From assembly GCF_004193775.1 (NCBI RefSeq), contig NC_041003.1, positions 29,564,263 to 29,628,262 on the forward strand: a DNA stretch of 64,000 bases. Direction: 5' to 3'. A program made the translations under genes and the position numbers. Below the pieces are notes generated by a model that worked only from the letters and a program-made list of their open reading frames with translations, ran no database searches and was not told the origin of the DNA. Below, piece after piece: positions 48,564 through 57,742 of the stretch (positions are counted from its first letter, which is position 1; the number at the start of each line of letters is the position of its first letter). The DNA is from Glycine soja. Lineage: Eukaryota; Streptophyta; Magnoliopsida; Fabales; Fabaceae.

Positions 48564-48860
48564 TCCATCAACAAAAGCTATGAAGAATAAGATACACACA
48601 TGAACTGAACATTCATTACCACAAAGCAACCTTTTAAGACGTTAAAATAAAGATGGTTCTATCGAAATCGTGTTAAAAAAGTATCGAAGGTATTTTTGTA
48701 AATAAGTGGTGTAAACACACTCAAATTTAAGACGGTTTTACCTAAAACCGTCATTGTTGACATGTGAAATTTTTAAATATTGAGTAAAGCACTCTAGCTC
48801 TCATGTTTCTGAAACTCTTTCATCTCGTGCCAAAATCCCTAAATCCTTAAACCTTTTCTC
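48564..48860. repeat. Possible CACTA-like subterminal region preceding captured gene fragments
   Basis: Contains AAGACGGTTTTACCTAAAAC followed by CGTC (near 48731), a small inverted repeat of the GACGGTTTT/AAAACCGTC type common in subterminal parts of plant CACTA elements, with related TAAGACGTTAAAATAAAGAT upstream. The true terminus was not found. It sits immediately before three gene fragments and is the best sign of the vehicle that carried them. Confidence 0.4.
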
Positions 48861-48988
48861 CACCAGCCTTACACGGTTTTCGACCGCATGGTTGATGGTG
48901 CTATCTCGGAGTCTTAGGCCGCCTCTCTCATGAAGAACCTTCTGGAATCCGTCGCACACGGGCACCGCCTCGGTGTCACCCATTGTGA
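48861..48988 (+). pseudogene. Captured fragment of PEP-carboxylase kinase (PPCK-like)
   Basis: In one frame the sequence reads HQPYTVFDRMVDGAISES, a TAG stop, then AASLMKNLLESVAHGHRLGV and THCD. This matches subdomains V-VI of plant PEP-carboxylase kinases up to the catalytic loop, where HRD has become HCD. The match ends abruptly at 48988, and no ATP-binding part or activation loop is present. It is about 43 codons of a gene normally near 280. The following DUF620 leader starts within 150 bases, so the two pieces were joined artificially. Identification is from recall of the family; the fragment is short but the block is distinctive. Confidence 0.7.
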
Positions 48989-49158
48989 CTCACTACAAAC
49001 TCTCCTTCATTCTCTGGCCCACTCACACCTCTCTTCCCTTTTCTCTTTCTTTAACTCTCCCTCTCTCTCATTTTCAACAAACCATTTTTATTTCTTCTAA
49101 ATCCTAATCACTTTGCGTAGTAGTTTTGTGTGTGCTCCCTTCAACTCACTCACTCACA

Positions 49159-49362
49159 ATGGACCGGAAGCAAGGGTTCTTCTCTGCGCTCAAAGACGAG
49201 GTGGTTCACGGCATCTCGCCGGCGTGGTCACGCGCCAAGAGCCCCGCCAGGAGTGCATCGCCCATATCCTCGCTGCTCCGCTGTCGCAGTAAGCACCATG
49301 TGCCGCTGCCTAAGCTCTTCATTGTGAGATCGAGAAGCCTCAGGCCTGCGCGTTATCATTGA
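49159..49362 (+). pseudogene. Captured fragment of a DUF620 gene, first exon
   Basis: From ATG at 49159 the frame reads MDRKQGFFSALKDEVVHGIS, then RAKSPARSASPISSLL, LPKLFIVRSRSLRPA, and stops three codons later. This is the conserved N terminus of plant DUF620 proteins, usually about 400-460 residues long. Only about 65 residues are present, then similarity ends. The pyrimidine-rich stretch before it (49020-49100) resembles a genuine leader, so promoter-side sequence may have been captured too. Function is unknown for the family. The truncation and neighbours mark it as a transposon-captured piece rather than a gene. Confidence 0.78.
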
Positions 49363-50780
49363 CCCTTCTTTTGTAATTATCTTCGTGTTTCTAATTTTTA
49401 ATTTTTAATTTTACCCACTTTCACTTTCTCTTTCTTCCACTAATGTTTTTATTTTTATTTTTATTTTTACCCTTATTTTTTTAGGTTTGTTTAGTGTTGA
49501 TCTGAGATCAAGTGAATCAATCTATGCATGCTTTGGTTTGGTTTGAATTTTAATGAGTTGTTGTCGTGAGTGATTTTTAGATCTGATGGTGAATGAGTTT
49601 GTGTATAAGATATGGTATGCCAATGAATGTCAATGCCTTTTTCCTACAACATCTTTTCAATCAATGTGGAAAGTGGACGGAGTTGGAGTTTTTGGGCACT
49701 AGAATGTGGCTTCTCTAAATAAACAAACAAAAATTGGAAAAAAGTAAAAGTGAAAGGAAAAAAAAAGTGGCTTGTATTTATGGCTTGCTTCTTCTTGGTA
49801 GTTCGTAGCAATCTTTTGCTGATCTCTCTTTGTCTTTTTGTTTCAGTTTCTTTCTCCCTCTGTATAAAGTATCCCAGTTTTTACCTATATACTTAGATGG
49901 TGACATAGCCTTGCCGTTTTTCTTGGTGTTTAGTGGGGTTGGAGCATGCCAATGTTTTACTCCTTTTTACCCCTCACGACTTCCAACATTGTTACCCTTT
50001 TGTTTCAAAATTAAATTATAAAATAGGAAAAAACATAATAATAAGGACTTTATTTACTTGTTTGCATATATGACTACTCTGGATATGGGGCATCTACTGG
50101 CAAGGTAGGCCATTCTTTGAAAAATGCAACATTATATGTTCTGTTATATTGAAAGGATCACACACACATGCACAATTTTGTTTTGTTGAATTTAAAGGGT
50201 AGTCCTTGAGCAGCGTACTTTTTATTCTTTGATCTACAATGCACCTTGCAATTTCATTTTGTTTATTATTATTATTATTATTATTATTATTTTGTCTTGT
50301 GTTTGAAGTAAATGTCAATAAGATGCTTGATAGTGGTTCTGGATAAATCCATGCACACTATACCTGTTGGGGGCATGCAACTTACATTTATAAGGCAATA
50401 TATTGAAGGATATTGACTAATGAGAAACATGCAGCTTACACTCGACTACAAGGACATAATACTAAATAATATATTAATATATAGGCAATATGATACAATG
50501 TACTTATAAAAACCGAAGCATGTCACGGATGTAAGGAAAAATAAGGACTGCACTTTGTTAAATGTACGGTGGTTCTTTTTTATGTTGACCAAAACATGAA
50601 ATCAACTAAAACAATAATGCTAAACTATTTAATCTACTTGAATTTAACCTCTTCATGGAATCTTTAGCAAGATTGAAGAAGACTTACTTTTTAAGATGTC
50701 ATTATTTGGATTAACTAATATTCTGTTTCATGTATTGTTTCATTTGGTCTAATTATAATTTTTTGTTTCAACTCATGCAG
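49363..50780. other. Sequence between captured fragments
   Basis: Probably partly intron or flanking DNA of donor genes: complexity is higher than in surrounding intergenic DNA. An (ATT)n run lies at 50263-50292. No further coding piece could be recognised. Confidence 0.4.
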
Positions 50781-50999
50781 CACATCAACAAAATAAAGAA
50801 GGTCAAGTGCCTTGTACTTGTAATACATGTAAGTATATGATGTACCAAAATCATGTTGCTTCTTTTCTCTGTATTTGTTTCTGTTAACACTTAAAGCAAG
50901 TATATGGACAAAGCAAATTACCCATTATACTAAAGTTCTTTCCCTTTATAGGTAGCTAATATGATAGTCCACTATGTTATGGGAAAGAAAATAAAGAAG
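50781..50999 (+). pseudogene. Captured fragment of an ABHD17-like alpha/beta hydrolase
   Basis: Two 48-bp pieces are bounded by splice signals. 50781-50828, after TGCAG and before GTAAGT, reads HINKIKKVKCLVLVIH. 50952-50999, after TATAG and before GTATGA, reads VANMIVHYVMGKKIKK. They resemble the strand before the acidic catalytic residue (KCPVLVIHG type) and the following -NDDIVD--HGK--W segment of plant ABHD17-type hydrolases. The Asp residues are lost. The retained intron between them shows DNA-level capture. The similarity is short and comes from recall, so this is a moderate call; another serine-hydrolase family is possible. Confidence 0.45.
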
Positions 51000-53059
51000 G
51001 TATGAGAATCGGGGAAATTCTTCACTAGTGATATTATTCTTTAATTAACCTAGTGTATGGTTTAAGTAAACTTGTAATGTGGCTATTGTCTATTCTTGAA
51101 AAGAAAATCATTTGAAATGCTTATGCCTCAAACATGAACGAGTAGCAACTTCATAGTGAGAGAGATTTTCTTAATGCTTAACCCAGATTCATGTTTGATT
51201 AAATTTTGGTCACCAAGTGAATTGGTCTGATTATATATAATTGTAAAATCATCACAAGTAATCCTCTAAGCTGCAGGCCACCAAGTGAATTGGTCTGATT
51301 ATCTCTTAAATTAGTTAAAACTTAAAATGATAATGATTTTCTTTTTTGTTGTTTTGCATTTTGACAAATCCTATTGTGTATTTGAGGTTGATTGATTTTC
51401 AAAGGTATACTATTCTTCAGGGTTCAAATTGATTTTAGGGCATATAAATGTTTTATCACCTCGCTCATAGATGCTTGCCACATATGTTTACCCTGCAAAA
51501 TGTCCTCATCTATTTTTGTTTTGCATTATTTGCTTTAATATCTTGTAGTTTGCTAATGAATGACTTTGATCCCAATAATTTGTGGTAAAAATGATTTTTA
51601 ATAGCATGTTTACAGTTGCTAATTGATGACTTGTTACTGCTTCTGGACTTTCGGAAAAACTTGACTTAATAGAGAGGCAACAAGGAAAAGCAGGCTTAGG
51701 AAAAAGATAATTTTTAAGTGATTCCCTAGGAAAATAATTATACCTTCTACATTAAATTTAAACAATCTTTATTCATTTTTATTAATTAATTTAATTAAAA
51801 TTATCTTTTATCTTATAACTAAATAATATACTTATTTCATATTAATTTATAATTTTATCTTACTTGATTTTAATAATTTATATTATTTTATTATTGAATA
51901 TATTATATGTTATTGTAATTATTATGAATGAACTATGGTTCAATCACAATCAAAATCAATAAACTGCAACCACACCATAGGTGATGAATTATTTGCACTT
52001 TTTGGTTTTCAAAGCAATGGTTGATATTAATTATGAAACACTAGAATTCTTAAAAATGATATATCCTATTAACTTTTTTTTAAGTAACATGATTTTTTTC
52101 ATGAAATTTGTATTAAATAAATTTTAAGTAAGGTTGTCACATTGAGCATATGTATTTCTGGCAACACCCAACCACCATTCTTTTCTCTGTTTTAAACTCT
52201 AAAGCACACCCTGAACTACCTCAGTTCTTTTTTTTTTTTCTTCTCCATGCAACGAACATGCCATTATCTCCGGGACTGATTTAATAGAGTCCTGCTTTCT
52301 TAACCTCCTCTTGGGCACTTTTGAAGCCTAGGATGAAATGGAGTAGTTTGAAAATATCAATAAATGATAGGAAGAGTGTGATTTGTGACTTTGGATTTTT
52401 TTTATAATTTTGTCTCTCTAGTGTGAGGTATTTTTTATTTTTTTATTGTCTCTTAACCAAATTCCTTTCTATTCTATTTTGTTGATTTGCTTAAGAATAA
52501 GAAATATGTTTTTTTATTGTTAAATATGGATGTAATGAATTTTGAGCATTTGTATGTACATGGTATAAATTATTTAATTTGTTTAAAAATTTCAAAATAC
52601 AAAAATGTTGAGGAAGTGCTTTCTGTTTTAATTCTTTTTCACTTTTAATTACAAAAATGTCACCTTATTTTCATTTTGTCTTTGTTTTAAAAGAAATGTA
52701 TAAAACAACTTGTTATTGTTTTCATTGTTTCTTATACAATTTGAAAATAGGAAACAAATTGAAAACATAGTTTATTAGTGACATTTTTGTAATTAGAAGT
52801 AAGCATTTTCTTAAACCAAACGACTTATTTTTCTTCTTCTCAAACACTATTACTTATATTAGTCAATCCCAGTTTGAATTTTAAATTTTGAATTTTGCCA
52901 GAGGTTACATGTGTTGATCTATTCAAATACACTTTTTGTAATTGGACGGTTATGGATTAATTCACAATTAATTAGTCTAAAAATTATTATTTTGCGTGCA
53001 AATAATAATTAAACAAAACCAACCTCTGAACCACGCTCAAGGCCTCATTCTTAGCGTTT

Positions 53060-53061
<2 letters not shown>
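51000..53061. other. AT-rich intergenic DNA
   Basis: A 24-base direct repeat (CACCAAGTGAATTGGTCTGA plus TTAT) occurs at 51211 and 51288. Otherwise AT-rich, and no gene is recognised. Confidence 0.55.

Positions 53062-53123
<62 letters not shown>
53062..53123. repeat. (TA)n microsatellite at the left edge of the inverted-LTR element
   Basis: About 30 TA units. Confidence 0.97.
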
Positions 53124-53126
<3 letters not shown>

Positions 53127-55287
53127 CTACCTTTGAAAACGGGTGCAGAGAAACGCGAAGAATTAGAACCGGGGAGACGGCATGCAAATCGAGGCAAAAT
53201 TTTAGCATCCAAAAAGGTCCAGATTTTTCTTCTTTTATGGCTGAGCACATGGTCAAAGTCAAATTAAAGGTGGGCCCCTTTTTGCTCCAATCACAAAATT
53301 GCATGTGGAAATGCAATTAAAAAGGAAAAGAAAAAGAAAAAAGAAAAAAAATGTTAAAAGCAAGACCTTCTCTCTCTTTCCTCCAAAAATTTCCAGCCTC
53401 TTCTCCTTCTTCCCCTACGTTTTCTTCTTGCTCCTCCATCACCATTGTTAGCCTTCTTCAAGCTGCAAATTCTTCTTCAATTCCACACAAAATTTCAAGC
53501 TAAAGCTATTTTTGGAGCCTAGGAACCTACCTCTACATCAGGGGACCTTCAATTCCAGGTAAGGGTGGACTTCTCCTCACTTGAAATATGAGGGTGTTGG
53601 GTTTTTGGGAGCTATAATGGGTAGTTCTACTAGGTTATCGCATTTAGGTAGTTGTTTGTGAAGGAAATTGTTGTAAATCATGCTAAATCTTGATATGTTT
53701 AATTTAAGCAAAACTGCCCATGTTGATTGATGGTTAAATAATGATGTTTTGATGTATATGTATGCTTAAAATGAAGTTAGTAAACTGGTAGAGAAGATTG
53801 GTAGAGATAGCTTAGAGTTAAATGTGAGGAAGGTAGTGTTGTAGGTGGAAAAGTGTGAGATTTTGAGGTTTAGAAGGCCAAATTTGGTGTTAGTGGAAAT
53901 TTGAGTTTGAAGTGAGTTGATTCTAGTTTAGAATGTCAATTAGGACTTGTAGGGAAGCTTAGTGAGAGCAAATGAGAAAAATTAGTAGCAAATGTGAAAA
54001 GAGAGCCATTTATAGTGTAAATTGAGTGTTGAGAGGTCCAATTTTGAATAGGTGGAGATTTTACTCTAAAATCAGTTTGAGCAAGTCTAATTCAATGTTA
54101 TAGACTTGATGAAGATGAGAGTTTACCCCAACATCACTCAATTCTAATTTTCACCTTTCCAACCTTGAAAACTCACTAAATTTTGTTGGTCTTGGATACC
54201 TATATTTTGATTTACCTTTGTTTGAGGTTTGTAATTAGTTTGAACATGATAAATATATGGTTTAGGACTTGTAGGATCAAATTTGAGTGGAATTGGATGT
54301 ATATAAGTTAGATTTTAAAAATCTGCAAAATTATGCAGAAAAGCTGTCAAATTATGCAGAAAATTCGATTGTGCAGTACCAGTTTTCACTGTCGCGGTAA
54401 AAAACTTTATATCTCGAGTTTTAGACATTATTTCGCAGATTCCAACGGTCAAAACTTCTATTTCTGTATTAGGAACCTTCAGTTAAAATTTCAAGGTGCT
54501 CCAACGGTTAACGACTCGGGGATGGGGCTTTTACTGAAGTATGTTTGTAGGAAAAACCCATTGAAATTTGAGTGAATCTTGTTTAAAAATTTCTGATTCC
54601 AATCTGGATTTTTTTTTCATGGTAGTTTCATTTCAAATTGAATTGTATTGGTTCCCAAGGACACTATTAAGTCTTGTGGATGTGTGTATTGAATTGATTG
54701 ATGGTGAGGATGAGAGTAATCCGAGAGAGAAACCGGAAGAGACTACAACTATAAGAGCTGATGCATTGTGGTGGTTGACAATGTTAAGGCTTAGAAGGAT
54801 TGATGGGAACCTGGTGCTGAGAGGAACAAGGAGAAGAACCACGTACGTGTACATGAACTCAAATTAAAGGTGGGCAACTAGGGATGATGTGCTTATGGAA
54901 ATGGAATATTTGCTTTGCGTCATCGCCCGACCGCCACCTAGTACCACATAATGATGGGTGCCCCATAATCCAATAAACCCTGTGTGAGAAAGTGTGGAAG
55001 AGTCATTCTTCCAACTTTTATTAGTTGACCATAGAGTGGTATCTGAGGATATGTCACAGGGGTCAGGAGACCTTGGGGACGTCAGGTGGGGTGCTATTGC
55101 CCAAAACCAAGCTTGACCAATCCCGACCTAACCCGGGCATAGTCAGCCAGTGAGAACATGTGATGTACCTCAGCAGGCGAGCTCCTGGCAGTCAACCAAT
55201 AAAAGAGCAAAAGTCCACGAGGCAGGGAGGCTTGCGTGGCAGTTGGCCAGCTAACTATCTTGAAAATAATTATCTGAAAAATTCCCT

Positions 55288-55489
55288 CTGGTAATCGATT
55301 ACAAGACTTGTGTAATCGATTACAGGTTTTAAAATTTGAATCAAAACGTTCAGTAACTGCTGGTAATCGATTACCATTTATGTGTAATCAATAACACAGT
55401 GTAAAATTTAAATTCCAATTTGTAATGGCGGTTGTAAATCGTTTTTGGCCACTGGTAATCGATTACATACTTTGGTAATCGATTACCAG
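55288..55489. promoter_or_regulatory. Array of TAATCGATTA palindromes in the left LTR
   Basis: GGTAATCGATTAC or GTGTAATCGATTAC occurs five times in about 200 bases, plus one degraded copy (TGTAATCAATAAC near 55382). The 10-base palindrome with conserved flanks suggests binding sites for a dimeric protein; the role is inferred. Confidence 0.6.
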
Positions 55490-55619
55490 AGAGTAAATAT
55501 CTTGAAAAAGACATTTTGACTGTACACAGCAGTCATAGGTCGCATTGTATTGTTTGCCTGTGTAGTTAGATTTCTTGTGAAAGAGTCTACCCCCTTTCTT
55601 TTATCTCTTGTAGATCACG

Positions 55620-56066
55620 ATGGTAGCGCAGCTGATCCGTGATCGCGTCGTGATGAAGTGCCTAAAAGGTGTTTGGGAGACCCTCGAGGGCAACGAGAGG
55701 TGCCAATTCCGCGGCATAGTTCGAATCACTGCTACATTGCTTGTACATCCGGAGCAACCCGCACGCATACTTCAGCAGCCTGTGGAGTGGATACTACCTA
55801 TGCCTACCCTATATCGACTAGTTGAGCCCGTTCAATTGATAGAGGTGTCATCCTCCGAAGAGGATCCTGAAGGGGACCCAGAGGAGTCATCTCCTGAACC
55901 TGCTATGGATGTCGCTGACTTACCAGAGGATGATGAGGACCCACTTCCTGATGTCGATTTTCCAGAGGATATTATGCCAAAACCTGAGGCAGACTCTACA
56001 GAGGAGAGTGGTCCGGTAGGAATGGTGAATAAAGACGACTCTTCATCACAACAGACGACTCCTTAG
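55620..56066 (+). CDS. LTR-borne reading frame, acidic, unknown
   Basis: 148 codons starting MVAQLIRDRVVM, with WETLEGNERCQFRG, LLVHPEQPAR, EPVQLIEVSSSEEDPEGDPE and an acidic, Pro-rich end. It lies inside the LTR, upstream of gag. The right arm carries the same frame (61607-61026, minus; MAAQLIRD start) with a different C terminus, because the arms differ by an indel near the end. No domain is recognised. Comparing the arms, nearly all differences in the shared ~117 codons change the amino acid, which argues against selection since insertion. It could be an ancestral accessory frame or coincidence. Confidence 0.35.
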   Translation: MVAQLIRDRVVMKCLKGVWETLEGNERCQFRGIVRITATLLVHPEQPARILQQPVEWILPMPTLYRLVEPVQLIEVSSSEEDPEGDPEESSPEPAMDVADLPEDDEDPLPDVDFPEDIMPKPEADSTEESGPVGMVNKDDSSSQQTTP

Positions 56067-56609
56067 ATTAAGCGTATATACTTTTGTGGGTGGGTGTATC
56101 TAGTTCAGACTGCTAGGTTTACTCTTTAGATTTTTGGGTGGGTAGACCTCTTGTATAGAAATTTTGATGATTTTATATATTGTAGCTGAAGCCACCACAG
56201 TTATTACCTTTGCTCTGGATGTCACTGTACTATTTTGCAAACTCCCATGTTTTGGACAGTTTTCGATGATGAAAACAATTATGTTTTATCTTGTTATTTG
56301 AAAAAGAAATGTTAATGAACTTTATTTGAAAAGAGTTTACCGAACGCACCTTATTATTTCTCACGTGACGACCTAAAATGATGGCTGCTATTTTTAGAAA
56401 AAGAAAAATAGTTTGGAGGTTATAAGTGATCAGAAAGAAATAAATCCGAATAGAGTTGCGAACTGGCCACTCAGGACTCTATAGTGATAATTTTCCTTTT
56501 GAAATTAATTATCATGAAATAAATAACAGTGCAAAAAATTTTCCCATGGTTTCTGCTATTTAATTTATTACTATTAAACCAGTCATTAATTTAGGGACGC
56601 CACAATTGG

Positions 56610-56621
56610 TGGTATCAGAGC
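56610..56621 (+). other. Primer binding site, initiator-Met tRNA
   Basis: TGGTATCAGAGC, exact match to the usual plant initiator-Met primer site, five bases after the LTR end. Confidence 0.93.
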
Positions 56622-56892
56622 AAAAGTTGGATTCTAGTGAACCTGTCCATGGTCTTACTGTGTGAATGCTGTGTATCTCTAAAACTTAGAAGTAGGTTTC
56701 AGGGAGTGACGTTAAGTCACAAATTGTGTGTAATTTTACCTTCTTGTCTTAAGCGGGAAAGTGAAATTGATTTGGTAGAACTGTTGTGCATATATATATA
56801 TATAGAGATAATTTTTATAACTGTCATAGCCTATATGGTACACTCTCTCAGTAGGATTTATTTGATACTAATAACTTCCCTACAGGTTAGGT
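56622..56892. other. Leader of the inverted-LTR element
   Basis: Short untranslated leader between primer site and gag start; includes a (TA)6-like run near 56790. No gene. Confidence 0.6.
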
Positions 56893-57742
56893 ATGGCAGG
56901 ACGTGGTAGGGATCAGAACCGTGATGTCCTCGACCGCATCACAGCTGTGCTGGAAATTCTAGTGTAGGAACATGATGTGGAGCCGGCAGAATATCGGGGA
57001 CTCATGGATTTCCGTAAGAACCACCCGCCGAAGTTCAACGGGAATTATGATCCAGAGGGTGCTAGGTTATGGTTAGCTGAGACTGAGAAGATTTTCGAGG
57101 CGATGGGTTGCCTCGAGGAGCATAAGGTCCCTTATGCGACGTTCATGCTCCAGGGAGAAGCTGAGAACTGGTGGAAGTTCGTGAAACCCACATTTGCAGC
57201 ACCTAGATGTGTTATTCCTTGGAATGCCTTCAAGGACAAATTCCTAGACAACTATTTCCCACGAGATCTCAAGAAGCGAAAGGTGAGGGAATTCCTGGAT
57301 TTGAAGCAGGGAAACATGTCCATTGGAGAGTACACGGCCAAATTTAATGAACTTCTACAGTACTGGCCTCAATACCAAGATACTCGGAACGAAGAGGACT
57401 TATGTGCTCAGTTTGAGAATGGGCTTCGACCATAGATTCAACAGGCAGTTGGCTACATGCAGATTACAGATTTCAACCAACTGGTAAGTCAGAGGCTTTG
57501 GAGGACCACAAAGAAGTCACCCTTTTAGAGGAAACAGTAACAAGAGGATGAAGTCATATTCCAGCAACAAGGGGAAACAACCTATAACTACGTCCAACAT
57601 GAGCTAGTCAAGGGGGACTGGGGTACAGTGCTATCAGTGCGGAGGACCGCATCTCAGGAGAAATTGCCCACAACTCCAACAGACATAGGAAGATCGTTGC
57701 TACCTTTGTGGCAAGGTAGGTCATTGTGCTCGGGAGTGTAGA
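56893..57742 (+). pseudogene. gag of the inverted-LTR Ty3/gypsy element, broken
   Basis: ATG at 56893 starts MAGRGRDQNRDVLDRIT. An in-frame TAG at 56965 interrupts before EPAEYRGLMDFRKNHPP. The core has WLAETEKIFEAMGC, LQGEAENWWKF, FLDNYFPRDLKKRKV and LDLKQGNMSIGEYTAKFNEL, and a second TAG at 57433. After frameshifts come two CCHC knuckles (CYQCGGPHLRRNC and CYLCGKVGHCAREC) with a stop between them. Long for a gag but inactive. The sequence type is Tekay/Del-like. Confidence 0.88.

Larger units (their letters stand above)
53124..56604 (+). repeat. Left LTR, forward, ~3.4 kb
   Basis: It ends TTAGGGACGCCACA right before the primer site. The start is uncertain (near TGTCTACCTTTGAAAACGG after the TA run). 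53219 pairs with 64000 in the right arm. Holds the palindrome array at 55288-55489 and two frames also present in the right arm (54568-54867; 55620-56066). Relative to the right arm it lacks about 105 bases near 55970. Confidence 0.85.

Noticed and set aside
48801..48983. 60-codon minus-strand frame MGDTEAVPVCDGFQ
   Set aside because: It is the antisense of the PEP-carboxylase kinase fragment, which explains the plus strand better.
54568..54867. 99-codon frame in both LTR arms (also 62360-62659 minus)
   Set aside because: Nearly every arm difference changes the amino acid and there is no domain; probably an incidental open frame in the LTR. Kept only as a note.
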